From Pictodentalium vernedei (taxonomy: Eukaryota; Mollusca; Scaphopoda; Dentaliida; Dentaliidae): 64,000 nt of DNA. The position numbers and the translations under genes were made by a program. Positions 22,867 through 35,400 of the stretch are shown here, piece by piece. The stretch's first letter is position 1. Each line of letters starts with the position of its first letter. The DNA is taken from positions 254,257,113 through 254,321,112 of the forward strand of contig CM062289.1 of assembly GCA_031216915.1 (NCBI GenBank), read 5' to 3'. A model generated the notes under the pieces. It was not told where the DNA came from, did not search any database, and saw nothing but the letters and a program-made list of their open reading frames with translations.

Positions 22867-24328
22867 TGTCAAACACCTGTATCGGTGTGAGAGGGGTGAC
22901 ATCTGGATGTTTAGCCTCTCCATTAAAAATATTGGGGGACGAGCCAACAAGGAGGAGCAGAATCCGAGAACGGGCCAAACTCAGCTCACAGAGCAGAGTT
23001 GGAACTGCTCTATGATTTTCTTCCCTGCCGAGTGAACTTGAAATATAGGTTCATTCTCCATTGGGTGTGATTTCTAATCACTTCAGGCTGTGGAAAGGAA
23101 ACAATGATTAAAGTAACAACGATTCTTTTATTTACATTTAAAATAAACTCATTTCCACATTCAACACATTTAACAATTTGATCAACATGGTAGAAGATTT
23201 ATCACAGGGGTTAATAGTTTTTCATCAATTTCAGTTTATCTATAGACCTGTGCTGGTGCTATAGTACACTTTCAAAATGCCACTGTTGCGGGCTCACAAC
23301 AGGAGCTTAAAACACTGAGTGTTAATCTTTTGTGTCTGTGCGCATCTGCAGCTCTCAATGCCGAGGGATCCCATCTAGCAATGTTAATTACCTTGTGGCA
23401 ACATAGTTCTGATTTGGATTTGGCCGTCCACTCTGTCGGCTAGTTTAGCAAGTCTATGTCACATACCTTATACATGTGTCCTTTGATAGCACTCTCCTTG
23501 AATGTCCCTGTCCTTTTGAAATTTACACAGTTCACGGCAGAACTCACAAACTTGAAAATGCGCTTTCGAGCTTGCGCGAATTGTCACTTGTCGACATTGA
23601 GTCATTATTCACAACACTCTGATACTAAACCAGGCTACTACGTGATCAACCTCTGCGTTCCTAAGGGTCAATACCACAATACAATAGCCTACACTTTGAG
23701 ACAGGTGCGAGTCGATCCTCGCTAATGACATCTAAACTTAGCCTTTACTTGGGTTCGTAATCTATTCTCTAAAGTCGAGTTTGCAGCTCTCCTACGTCCA
23801 CCTAATCTGACAATAGCGACATACAACAGAGCATCGTGGATTGCCCAGCAATTCCACTTGCTAGAGACCCTATATGGCGTCTCCTATTCGGCTGAAATCC
23901 AAGTCTCACTTAAACGGCTGGAACCCAAGTCTCCCCTGAACTAACTAGTTCTCCACACTTTTATATCTTATCCTAACAACATTTCAGGATGCCTAAAAAT
24001 GGCATGCGACATTTCTGAAGATAGAATCACCGTGCGCCAATACTTATTCTATCAAGCATATCTCAAGAAATAATATGATAACCGTGTCGATTGGAATTAA
24101 TCAAAAAGTGCTATAGTCGTTGCAAGATTATTTAACTGAAGACAGCATGACGACATTTTATTCTGACTAGTAATATGCCAGAGAAGTATCCCAATGTGCA
24201 TTGCCTAAGGCCAATTATCTAATTAAAACGTGTGCTTACTACACAGAGAGAAGAAATATATACGTATATCTGAACTTGAAAGTAGGGGGAGGGGGCCTCC
24301 TCCCTTCTAGACTGGCTTTGCCCTGACA
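22867..24328 (+). mobile_element. Probable solo LTR or LTR-like insertion (1.46 kb)
   Basis: Starts TGTCAAACACC and ends GCCCTGACA (TG...CA with a short inverted repeat), flanked by the direct repeat GAGTA (22862-22866, 24329-24333). Removing the insertion and one repeat rejoins the transposase pseudogene in frame. No gag or pol coding was found. Orientation is arbitrary. The length is on the long side for one LTR, so a small non-autonomous LTR element is an alternative. Confidence 0.65.
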
Positions 24329-24594
24329 GAGTATCAACGAAAAGATGCACTCACATCCCCCACTGACAGTCAGTCAGCTTTGCTACAATATGCAAACAGC
24401 TCATGCAGTTTTCAAGGATAAGTCTTGACAATCAACAGGACACTGAAAAGAGTAACAAAAGGCAGCTGGACACTGCTGATGAACCAAATAATGAATGTGA
24501 GAGGGCTAATGTCTATGAAGAAGCCAAAGAGCTAAAAATGTACTGTTCAGAAAGGTCAGTTGTGACAAATCTATGAGAAGTTAATGTACATTTT

Positions 24595-27338
24595 TAGCTT
24601 AACTTGACATAGTCAAGATAAGCTATTGCCATCACGAATGCGGAAGTCTGCTAGTCTGTGACGTCTGTTCACATTTTCCTTTAGCACGGGCTACACCACG
24701 CAGTTCTTGTCTGATCGTCACGAAATTTCATATGCAGGTTTGGGGTCATGTCTAGATGAGAAGGTGCCCTTTTGGTCGCGATCGGGCAACCGGTATGGCT
24801 GCCCGAGCCCAAAACCCGAAAACCATTAGCACAGTCTACAGGTCGTATTTATGAAGGGTTTTCATTGTAACTTGGTAGGATGCCTCTGTATAATGCCTAG
24901 ATGAGAACGTCCCCTTTTGGGCATGATCTATCAATCGTGATGGCTGCCCAAGCCCGAAACCCAAAAACTTTTAGCACAGTCTGCAGGTCATGTTTAATGT
25001 GGAGGGATTTCATTGTAACTTGGTAGGATGTCTCCTTATGATGTCTAGATGAGAATTTCCCCATTTGGGCATGATCTGCCAACTGTGACGACTGCCCGAG
25101 CCCAAAACCCGAAAACCTTTAGCACAGTCCACAGGTCATATTTATTGAGGAATTTCATTGTAACTTGGTGGGTTGACTTCATACAATGTCTAGATGAGAA
25201 AGTCCCCTTTTGGACGTGATTGGGCAACTGTGACGGCTACAGGGGCCCGAAGCCCAAAAACCTTTAGTACAGTCTAGAGGTCATATTTATGAAGGGATTT
25301 CATTGTAACTTGGTAGGATGACTCCAAATAATGTCTAGATGAGAACGTCCCATTTTGATCGCGATCATGCAGCCTTGATGGGTGCCCGAGCCCAAAAACC
25401 TTTAGCATAGGCAAAAGGTCATATTTATGGAAGGATTTCATTGTAACCTGTTAGGTTGACTCCATATAATGCCTAGATGATGACATCCCCTTTTGGTCGT
25501 GATTGGTCAGTTGTGATTGCTACAAGTGCCCGAAGCCCGAAAACCTTGAGCACAGTCTACAGGTCATATTTATGAAGGGATTTCATTGTAACTTCTTAGG
25601 ATCACTCCAGATGATGCCCAGATGAGATTGTCCCCTATGGTTGCGATCATTCAGCCATGATGGCTGCCCGAGCCCGAAGCCTGAAAACCTTTAGCACAGT
25701 CTACAGGTCATATTAATGAAAGGGATTTCATTGTAACTTGGTAGGTTAACTTCATATAATGTCTAGATGAGAACGTCCCCTTTTGGACATGATTGGGCAA
25801 CTGTAACGGCTAAAGGTGCCCGAAGCCCGAAAACTTTTAGCACAGTCTACAGGTCATATTTATGAGGGGATTTCATTGTAACTTGGTAGGATGACTCCAA
25901 ATAATGTCTAGATGAGAACGTCCCATTTTGATCGCGATCATGCAGCCTTGATGGGTGCCCAAGCCCAAAAACCTTTAGCATATCTGTAGGTCATATTTAT
26001 GGAAGGATTTCATTGTAACTTGTTAGGTTGACTCCATATAATGCCTAGATGATGACATCCCCTTTTGGTCGTGGTTGATCAACTGTGATGGCTACAGGTG
26101 CCTGAAGCCTGAAAATCTTGAGCACAGTCTACAGGTCATATTTATGAAGGCATTTCATTATAACTTCATAGGATCACTCCAGATGATGTCCAGATGAGAA
26201 TGTCCCCTTTTGGTTGTGATCATTCAACCATGATGGCTGCACAAGCCTAAAGCCTGAAAACCTTTAGCACAGTCTTAAGATCATATTTATGAAGGGATTT
26301 CATTGTAACTTGGTAGGTTGACTTCATGTAATGTCTAGATGAGAACAGTCCCTTTTGGACACCATTAGGCAACTGCGTTGGCAACAGGGGCCCAAAGCCC
26401 GAAAATCTTTAGCACAGTCTACAGGTGATATTTATGAAGGGATTTCATTGTACCTTGGTAGGATGACTCTAAATAAAGTCTAGATGAGAACGTCCCCTTT
26501 TGGTCGCAATCATTCAGCCTTGATGGCTGCCCGAACCCAAAACCCCAAAACCTTTAGCATAGTCTATTGGTCATATTTATGGAAGAACTTCAATGTAACC
26601 CGTAAGTTTGACTCCATATAATGACTAGATGATGACATCCCCTTTTGGGCGTGATTGGTCAACTGTGACGGCTTCAGGGGCCTGAAGCCCAAAAACCTTG
26701 AGCACAGTCTACAGGTCATATTTATGAAGTGATTTCATTGTAACTTTGTCGGATCACTCCAGATGATGCCCAGATGAGAATGTCCCCTTTTGGTTGCGAT
26801 CATTCAACCATGATGGCTGCCAGAGCCCAAAGCCCCAAAACCTTTAGCACAGTCTACAGGTCATATTTATTAAGGGATTTCATTGTAACTTGGTAGGTTG
26901 ACTTCATATAATGTCTAGATGAGAACGTCCCCTTTGGACGCAATTGGGAAACTGACGGCTACAGGGGCCCGACGCCTGAAAACCTTTAGCACAGTCTACA
27001 GGCCATATTTATGAAGGGATTTTAATGTAACTTGATAGGATGACTCGTTTTGGAATAATTTCACTGTAACTTGGTAACTTTTGTTGATATACGTTAACTG
27101 TGAGGGCCACATACATTAACTGTGAGGTCATATTAACCCACCTCTCAGCTCTTTAGTACAGTGTACACCTCATATTATTTTTATCATAAACATAGCATAC
27201 AGGGAACAGAAATGAACATATTCCCACTTATCACAAAAATTCTTGTCTTATTTCATAATCCTTTCATAAACATTGAACATTATCCTTTTCATCAAACACA
27301 ACACACAAGTTAAGCTACAGTGTCATTGACACTTTCAT
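24595..27338 (+). mobile_element. HINE-like element carrying the ~144-bp tandem array
   Basis: The 5' end is the hairpin AGCTTAACTTGACATAGTCA followed by AGATAAGCT. The 3' end has the inverted partner CAAGTTAAGCT (about 27306) and then the hairpin AGTGTCATTGACACT. The element at 57597-59413 has the same 3' end and a similar 5' hairpin but an unrelated repeat body. No helicase ORF, so non-autonomous. Confidence 0.65.
24720..27040 (+). repeat. ~144-bp tandem array with 4-monomer higher-order units
   Basis: About 16 monomers, each with TCTAGATGAGAA, CCCCTTTTGG, CCTTTAGCACAGTCTACAGG and TTTCATTGTAACTTGG. From 25188 onward the variants repeat in the order A-B-C-D, with A at 25188, 25766, 26335 and 26916 (spacings 578, 569, 581). 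C units, for example, read GATGACATCC; A units read ATTGGGCAACTG-like sequence. Confidence 0.88.
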
Positions 27339-27780
27339 TGCCTTTCACAGTTAAATAGAAATTGCCTGCTTTCACCAGTCTATAACACATTAATAAATGG
27401 TGTATGAATGTGTTTATGATGTAGTGCAGTATATTTCTGTCTGAACATCTACAGGGCATAACATACCACAATACAATAGTCAAGTCTAATGTAAAATGGA
27501 ATTGCAGAATCACAGTTAGAGCTTCTGCAGGATCCTTTGGGTCAAAAATCCAATGAACCACACAAAATCAAGACTTATTTCAAGGACGCTGTAAGTTCAA
27601 GGAAACTGACTCGATTGCAGGAAATGGCTTGTTCACCCCAACAGCTTCTGGGGCCATAGCTGGGCCCAAGACCCACAGCCTGATGTTACTTGCTTCTCTC
27701 TCTCTACGCTGTTTGTGTAAGATTTCAGGTTTTTTGCTTACACCCAGCTGGCATCCCTGATTTTCAGCACCCATGGGCTG
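27339..27780. other. Unassigned intronic sequence
   Basis: No repeat structure, ORF or motif that I recognise. Composition is similar to neighbouring intron sequence. Confidence 0.4.
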
Positions 27781-28340
27781 ATTTGATACAAATTTGGTTG
27801 GATCATAAGTATTTGCTTGACTCATGCTAAAAAACATTTTTTCGCACACCTTTGGGAACCTAGAAGCTAAAAATAGAAAAAAACTTCAAATGCCCATATT
27901 GCCCTATCCACATGGAACAGATAATTGTTATTTGGTATGCAGCATCTTTAGGACCAGTAGAATTGAATGGGCAGAAAAAATTGGGAGTCATATGGGTCAT
28001 AGGGTCCCATAGTATTGGGAATTGACAATGTGCTGAGTCATCATTATTCAATAAAAATAGAAGAATTTTCTCCAGAGCAACCCATCAAAATCTTTTAATA
28101 TTTGGTGTACAACACCCTTGAGGGTGTCAGATTGAAGTTTGTTCAAATCAAAGCATGCCTTCAAAAATTCAAAAAATCCTTTTCCCCAGAACCACTGGTC
28201 AGAATCTTTTGATATTTGATATACAACATCCTTGGAAATCAGATTCAAGTTTGTTCATATCAGGTCACTGGGTTCATATTTGGGCTCCATACAGGAGCCA
28301 CCTATTGTAAAAGTGTTGGTAATGGGAAAATGCCGAGTTA

Positions 28341-28660
28341 CTTATTTATTTATTGGTGTTTAAGGTCACATATTTCTACACAATGGCTAATCATGACCAT
28401 GACAGTTTTATGGGAAGAGGAAGCCAGAGTACCTAGAGAGAACCACTGAGCAATGGCAAACAACTGTCAGCTCCCCAACATACTAATTCCACACAAGCAG
28501 GATTTGCATTGGTTGAAGACAAGTGCACCATCAACGTGCCATACACCTTAGTACACAACCCCATTGTGCCCCCATATGTGCAATGGGGGTGAAGTGTCTT
28601 GCCCAAGGACACAACGTGGTTGCCACAGGTGGGATTCTACCTGCTGAGCCACTGCACCCC
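28341..28660 (-). mobile_element. SINE, family A, full-length-like, minus strand
   Basis: Read on the minus strand it begins GTGCAGTGGCTCAGCAGGTA, a tRNA-like head, and ends in an AATAAATAAATAAG tail. The body shares the GGAGCTGACAGTTG block with 28758-29032. Flanks AAAATGCCGAGTT and AAAACCTGAGTT are an imperfect target duplication. Confidence 0.65.
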
Positions 28661-28757
28661 CAAAACCTGAGTTGGTTTGCTGTTAAATATCTTCTCCAGA
28701 ACCATTGGTCAGAATCTTCTGATATTTAGTATACAACATCCTTAAGGAGTTTTGCTC

Positions 28758-29032
28758 CTTAGGCAAGGCACTTCATTTCCATTGCCCGCATGGGGGCCCG
28801 GTGGCATTGTGTACTAAGGCGTACTGCACGTCGATGGTGCACTTGTCTTCAACCAATGCTAACCCTGCTTGTGTGGAGTTAGTATGTTGGGGAGCTGACA
28901 GTTGCTCGCCGTTGCTCGGTGGTTCTCTCCAGGTTCTCCGGCTTCCTCCACCCATAAAACTGTCACGGTCATGATTAGCCATTGTGCATAAATATGTGAC
29001 CTTAAACACCAATAAATAAATAAATAAATAAA
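28758..29032 (+). mobile_element. SINE, family A, 5'-truncated
   Basis: Perfect 16-bp target duplication TTAAGGAGTTTTGCTC (28742-28757 and 29033-29048) and a tail of AATA repeats. Contains GTTGCTCGGTGGTTCTCTCC and GGTCATGATTAGCCATTGTG blocks. Confidence 0.85.
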
Positions 29033-29281
29033 TTAAGGAGTTTTGCTCAAATCATGTCCCAGGTTCATACTTGGACTCCATACAGCAGCCTGAGTTTTGG
29101 AAAGTGCTTTAAAAATTGTCTTCTGCAGAAGCACACATCAGGATGTTTTGATATTTGTTATACGGCATCCTTAGTGAGGTCAGATTCAAGTTTGTTCAAA
29201 TCAAGTCCCTGAGTTTATATTTACATTCCCTATTTGAGCCCAAATTTTAGCGATGTGCAACATTAAGAATATCCAACATCC

Positions 29282-29529
29282 TTAACTGGTTGAGGGCTAC
29301 ATTATTTTTGAGGGACTGAATTTGTTCATCAAAATTTGTTTTATTAGAAATTATTGAAGAGTGCCCTCAGGCACTCTTCAATAATTTCTGATAAAACAAA
29401 TTTTTATAAACAAAATATTATTTGTGTTTGACTGAGTATGAAACATGAACAAGGCAAACATTGGCTTTTGCTCTAGTATCCTCATGTTTTTCAAAGCCCT
29501 GATAGTGACTTCTAGCACTCAACAGTTAA
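29282..29529. mobile_element. TTAA-flanked foldback MITE
   Basis: Ends TTAACTGGTTGAGGGCTA and TAGCACTCAACAGTTAA with a 72-bp near-perfect central hairpin at 29332-29403. Inserted at a TTAA in an old satellite-like unit (ACATCCTTAA). Confidence 0.75.
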
Positions 29530-29947
29530 ATGTGTAAGATTGAAGTTTTGTTCAAATCAAGTCCTTGGTTTCATAATTGGGCTCCATACAAGAGACACCC
29601 ATTCTAAGACACTGTTGGTAATGAGAAAATGCTGAGTCATCATGCTGTAAAAATCTTCTCCAGAACCTCTGGTCAGAATAATTTGATATTTGGTAAACAA
29701 CAACCTTTGGGATGGTGGGGGCAGTTTTATGTTTGTACAAACCAAGTTTTAATTTCATTTTTGGGCTTCCAATGCAAGTCCAAATTTTAACCAAGTGCAA
29801 TATGAGGAATAATCTTGAAAAATCTTCTTCAGATCCACCAGTCTGGTCAGAATCTTTTGATGTTTGGTGTACAGTATTTTTATGGTGTCAGATTCAAGTT
29901 TGTTCAAATCAAGTCCTTTGGTTTATATTTGGTATCTATGGAAACCT

Positions 29948-30324
29948 TCCCTGCAGGAACCCCGGGAAGTGAAGCAGTGCCTGTTCACTGCAGTAAACAG
30001 GCTCTGTATTACTGGTAAAATAGGTCCCAGTCACCAATGCTTGGGAGGTGCAAACCCTCTCTAAAATGGGCAACATGGCTTATTAACGCTCACCCCTGGT
30101 CTTGAGTTGATACTCATGTTTGGGGAGCTGGCAGTTGCTTGTTGTTCCTCGGTGGTTCTCTCTGGGTACTCCGGCTTCCTCCACCTGTAAAACTGTCACG
30201 GTCATGATTAGCCATTGTGCACAAGTATGTAACCTTAAGCACCAATAAATAAATAGATACTCATGTTGTGGTCATGATTAGCCATTGTGCAAAAATATGT
30301 GACCTTAAACATCAATAAATAAAT
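29948..30324 (+). mobile_element. SINE, family B, carrying a nested family A SINE
   Basis: Flanked by the 10-bp repeat ATGGAAACCT (29938-29947, 30325-30334). Shares GAAGTGAAGCAGTGC and GTAAACAGGCTCTG-like blocks with 3028-3252. Interrupted by the SINE at 30121-30255. Confidence 0.78.
30121..30255 (+). mobile_element. SINE, family A, 3' fragment nested in a family B SINE
   Basis: Perfect 12-bp target duplication GATACTCATGTT (30109-30120, 30256-30267) and AATAAATAAAT tail; 135 bp, strongly 5'-truncated. Confidence 0.82.
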
Positions 30325-30353
30325 ATGGAAACCTGAATTTTATCTTACCGGTA

Positions 30354-30575
30354 TCCCCATGGGAACACCAGAAGGAAGGCAGTACTTGTTTACTGTGGTA
30401 AACAAGCTCTGTTTTACTTTTAAAATAGGACCCAGTCACCAGTGCTTGGAGTGGAAGTCTTTTAAAATGGGCAATACGGGTATAAACGATTGACTAAACT
30501 TGGCTTTATCTCCATGTTGTGGTCATGATTAGCCATGATGCAGAAATATATGACCGTAAAAACCAGTAAATAAAT
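30354..30575 (+). mobile_element. SINE, family B
   Basis: Target duplication ATCTTACCGGTA / ATCTTACCAGTA (30342-30353, 30576-30587; one mismatch) and AGTAAATAAAT tail. 222 bp, same structure as 3028-3252. Confidence 0.75.
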
Positions 30576-31090
30576 ATCTTACCAGTAGTGCAATATGGGG
30601 AATATTCTTTAAAAATTGTGTCCAGAATCACTTCTCTTGATATTTGGTATGTGGCATGCTTGGGGGATTGGGGGGGAGGGGGATGGCATATTGTAGTTTG
30701 TTCAAACCAAGTCCCTAGTTTAATATTTGGTCTCCCCATTGCAGCTTGAATTTTAACTTAAGGCAATATGAGGAAAGATCTTTACATAACTTGTTCTTCA
30801 GATACACCAATCAGAACCTTTGATGTTTGGTATACAGTATATTTGTAGAAGATGAGGGGGGGGGGGGGGAGGGGCAGATCCAGGTTTTGTGAAATCACCT
30901 CCCTGTGTTCATATTCTGCTGCTTCTCTGTGCACCCAAATTTTAATTTAGTGCAGTTTGAGGAATATTCTTTCAAAATCATCCTAGAGACTTCCAGAACT
31001 ACCCCTCAGGATTTTTTTAATATTTATTTGGTACATCCTGGAGGTGGGGGGATTTCAGTTTGTTCAAAGTACCAAGTTTGGTTACAAACC

Positions 31091-31431
31091 ATCATGTGAC
31101 TGATTTCCCTCATTGTATTTTCAAATGGACGTTTATTTCTTTTTCATACATTTTCTTGGGGTATTTGTAATACATCACAGACAAAATGGTAAAATATTCT
31201 TTCTTCATGTCTGGAGTTCAAAGTCATTTATTTGAAACCCTGTCATTGGAATTACCGATCCATTCATGGTTTTTGCAATTTGTTTCTTATGCCATTAGAA
31301 GCTTGTCTGTTGTGAAGTCAAACTCCTAAAAATAATTTATTGTTTTTGTTTTGTTTTGTTTTTTGGGGAGGGGGGGAGGGGGGGAAAGAGGAAATATATT
31401 CCATTCCCTTGTACTCTGTTTATTATTTTGA
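31091..31431. other. Unassigned intronic sequence
   Basis: AT-rich with a G-rich stretch near 31363-31390; no recognised element. Ends with TATATG, the left target duplication of the TIR transposon. Confidence 0.4.
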
Positions 31432-32449
31432 TATATGTGTTACAACCCACTTTGTAATAAAATGTAATAATTATTACAAAGTGCAACTACTTGGATGGGA
31501 AAAACATTGCAATATGTAATAATTATTACAAAATGCAACTTCATGGATGGGAAAAACGTTGCAAAACTTTTTTTTAAAGGGGTGCTTTTTTTTTTCGAAG
31601 GGGAAATCAGAAACTAATTCATGTTATTATACATTAATCAACTATTAAATAAATTTGTGTCTCTATGATTCTACGACTGTCTTCGGGTATGTTATACGCA
31701 TTTCTATGTGTATTTCAGGAAGTTTCGTATATGCCCGAAGTTTTTAGCTCACCTGACTGAAAGTCAGGGTGAGCTTTTCTTATCACTCTTCATCCGTCGT
31801 CTGACGTCCGTCATCCTGCGTGAAGCTGGTGTTTGAGCCTCTTTCTCCTAAACCACTGTCCACATTTTAATTAAATTTCATGTAAGTAGTGGTTATATAG
31901 GGGCATTTTGATTTTTATCCAAAATAGGTTTTGGCTCATATTGAGCAGAGGTGTGGGGAAAAAATGGGCAAATTTTTTGAAAATCTTCTTCTAATGAACC
32001 ACCAGTAGCAGAGACTTGATATGTGGAATACAGAGTCCTTTTGAGGTATAGAATCAAGTTTGTTCAAGAGAAGTTTGTCGGGCATTATTTGCCTTCGTTA
32101 TGGGAGGGGCAAAAATTTTGGCCACGCCTAAAATTTCTATTTTCAGAACCATGAGATCGATTTGAACCAAATTTGATATGAGATGATAATGGGTCATAAG
32201 TAGTTGATTGATGCAAAAAAAAATTTTCTCATTGCCCTGTGGGAACCTCGGGAGCTAAAAATTGGAAAAACCTTAAAACTGCTACATCTCCAAAACTACA
32301 CAGCACAGAGAATTCTTATTTTGTATAAAGCTTACTTTTATCCAGTAGAATAGAATGGTTAAAAAAAATACCTATCGGTTTGATCACAAGGTACTTTTTT
32401 CAGGACTTTGAAAAAATGCTGAGTCAGCACTTTTTAACACTGTAGGCAA

Positions 32450-35400
32450 TGGGAAAAAGATTAAAAAATCTTCTCCAGATCCAGCAGGCAGAATCTTTTT
32501 ATATTTGGTATGCAACATTGTACGGTGGATCTGATTCAAGTTTGTTCAAATCGGCCCCCTGGATTCATATTTGGGCTCTCTATAGAAGCCTGAATTCGAA
32601 CTTAGTGCATTTCAGGCAAATTTCTTAAAAAATCTTCATCTCCAGATCCAGCAGGCAGAATCTTTTGATATTTGGTATGTAACATTGTGGGGCGGATCTG
32701 ATTGAAGTTTGTTCAGATCGGCTCCCTGGATTGATATTTGGGCTCACTATAGAAGCCTAAATTCGAACTTAGTGCATTTCAGGCAAATTTTTTCAAAAAT
32801 CTTCTTCTCCAGATCGAGCAGGCAGGATCTTTTGATAATTGGTATGCAACATTGTGGGGTGGATCTGATTTAAGTTTGTTCAAATCGGCCCCCTGGAATC
32901 ATATTTGGGCACACTATAGAAGCCCGAATTCGAACTTAATGCATTTCAGGCAAATTTCTTAAAAAATCATCTTCTCCAGATCCAGCAGGCAGAATCTTTT
33001 GATATTTGGTATGCAACATTGTGGGGTGGATCTGATTCAAGTTTGTTCAAATCGGCCCCCTGGGTTTATATTTGGGCTCAGTATAGAAGCTCGAATTTGA
33101 ACTTAGTGCATTTCAGGCAAATTTCTTAAAAAATCTTCTTCTCCAGATCCAGCAGGCAGAATCTTTTGATATTTGGTATGAAACATTGTGGGGTGGAACT
33201 GATTCAAGTTTGTTCAAATCGGCCCCCTGGATTTATATTTGGGCTCACTATAGAAGCCCGAATTCGAACTTAGTGCATTTCAGGCAAATTTCTTAAAAAA
33301 TCTTTTTCTCCAGATCCAGCAGGCAGAATCTTTTGATATTTGGTATGTAACATTGTGGGGCGGATCTGATTGAAGTTTGTTCAAATCGGCTCCCTGGATT
33401 CATATTTGGGCTCACTATAGAAGCCTAAATTCGAACTTAGTGCATTTCAGGCAAATTTTTTTTAAAATCTTCTTCTCCAGATCGAGCAGGCAGAATCTTT
33501 TGATATTTGGTATGTAACATTATGGGGTGGATCTGATTCAAGAATGTTCAAATCGACCCCCTGGAGTCATATTTGGGCTCACTATAGAAGCCCGAATTCG
33601 AACTTAGTGCATTTCAGGCAAATTTTTTTAAAAATCTTCTTCTCCAGATCCAGCAGGCAGAATCTTTTGATATTTGGCATGCAACATTGTGGGGTGGATC
33701 TGATTCAAGTTTGTTCAAATCGGCCCCATGGGTTTATATTTGGGCTCAGTATAGAAGCTCGAATTCGAACTTAGTGCATTTCAGGCAAAATTCTTCAAAA
33801 ATCTTCTTCTCCAGATCCAGCAGGCAGGATCTTTTAATATTTGGTATGCAACATTGTGGGGTGGATCTAATTCAAGTTTGTTCAAATCGGCCCCCTGGAG
33901 TCATATTTGGGCTCACTATAGAAGCCCGAATTCGAACTTAATGCATTTCAGGCAAATTTCTTAAAAAATCTTCTCCAGATCCAGCAGGCAGGATCTTTTG
34001 ATATGTGGTATGCAACATTGTGGGGTGGATCTAATTCAAGTTTGTTCAAATCGGCCCCCTGGGTTTATATTTGGGCTCAGTATAGAAGCTCGAATTCGAA
34101 CTTAGTCGATTTCAGGTAAATTTCTTAAAAAATCTTCTCCAGATCCAGCAGGCAGAATCTTTTGATATTTGGTATGCAACATTGTGGGGTGGATCTGATT
34201 CAAGTTTGTTCAAATCAGCCCCCTGGGTTTATATTTGGGCTCAGTATAGAAGCTCGAATTCGAACTTAGTGCATTTCAGGCAAATTTCTTAAAAAATCTT
34301 CTTCTCCAGATCCAGTAGGCAGAATCTTTTGATATTTGGTATGTAACATTGTGGGGCGGATCTGATTGAAGTTTGTTCAAATCGGCTCCCTGGATTCATA
34401 TTTGGGCTCACTATAGAAGCCTAAATTCGAACTTAGTGCATTTCAGGCAAATTTTTTCAAAAATCTTCTTCTCCAGATCGAGCAGGTAAAATCTTTTGAT
34501 ATTTGGCATGCAACATTGTGGGGTGGATCTGATTCAAGTTTGTTCAAATCGGCTCCCTGGGTTTATATTTGGGCTTAGTATAGAAGACCGAATTCGAACT
34601 TAGTGCATTTCAGGCAAATTTCTTCAAAACACTTCTTCTCCAGATCCAACAGGCAAGATCTTTTGATATTTGGTATGCAACATTGTGGGGTGGATCTGAT
34701 TCAAGTTTGTTCAAATCGGCCCCCTGGAGTCATATTTGGGCTCACTATTGAAGCTTGAATTCGAACTTAGTGCATTTCAGGTAAATTTCTTAAAAAATCT
34801 TCTTCTCCAGATCCAGCAGGCAGAATCTTTTGATATTTGGTATGCAACATTGTGGGGTGGATCTGATTCAAGTTTGTTCAAATCGGCCCCCCTGGGTTTA
34901 TATTTGGGCTCAGTATAGAAGCCCGAATTCGAACTTAATGCATTTCAGGCAAATTTCTTAAAAAATCTTCTTCTCCAGATCCAGCAGGCAGAATCTTTTG
35001 ATATTTGGTATGCAACATTGTGGGGTGGATCTGATTCAAGTTTGTTCAAATCGGACCCCTGGGTTTATATTTGGGCTCAGTATAGAAGCTCGAATTCGAA
35101 CTTAGTGCATTTCAGGCAAATTTCTTAAAAAATCTTCTTCTCCAGATCCAGCAGGCAGAATCTTTTGATATTTGGCATGCTACATTGTGGGGTGGATCTG
35201 ATTCAAGTTTGTTCAAATCGGCTCCCTGGGTTTATATTTGGGCTCAGTATAGAAGCCCGAATTCGAACTTAGTGCATTTCAGGCAAATTTCTTAAAAAAT
35301 CTTCTTCTCCAGATCCAGCAGGCAGAATCTTTTGATATTTGGTGTGCAACATTGTGGGGTGGATCTGATTCAAGTTTGTTCAAATCGGCCCCCTGGATTC

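Larger units (their letters stand above)
19670..24430 (+). pseudogene. hAT-like transposase or domesticated relative, interrupted pseudogene
   Basis: Pieces of one protein lie in order on the + strand. A zinc-finger-like head comes first (CLLCKAIICY with later HSETDKH, about 19800-19885), then IDEAMIDSFFKAKI (about 19983), SLNIDECTASN (20334), PLSNFVSILTDS (21027), HLIDIDSNNCHHVHN (about 21140), and a hAT-C-like dimerisation end (LDKLIMPVLS, then PSFSVMN, about 22685-22760). The C-terminus is MREY at 22856 continuing as QRKDALTSP at 24332. Frames shift repeatedly and stops are present. It is split by a MITE (20429-20946), probably by unassigned sequence with a hairpin (about 22100-22630), and by an LTR-like insertion (22867-24328). 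The family is one I associate with multicopy zinc-finger/hAT-C genes in marine invertebrates; its original function is not established. Confidence 0.6.
27781..31090 (+). repeat. Old, diverged relatives of the 167-bp satellite unit, riddled with insertions
   Basis: Repeated blocks such as CAGAATCTTTTGATATTTG, ACAACATCCTTAGG-like, TCAAGTTTGTTCAAATCAAG and TTCATATTTGGGCTCC follow each other in the same order as in the young array at 32450-45640, but with much higher divergence. The upstream blocks (GGGTCATAAGTATTTG near 27800) match 32190 and 3410. This is an ancient HINE-like copy; terminal motifs were not found. Confidence 0.65.

Noticed and set aside
24720..27040. Regularly spaced repeats that could suggest a CRISPR array
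   Set aside because: The whole 144-bp unit is repeated, with no unique spacers, in eukaryotic intronic DNA.
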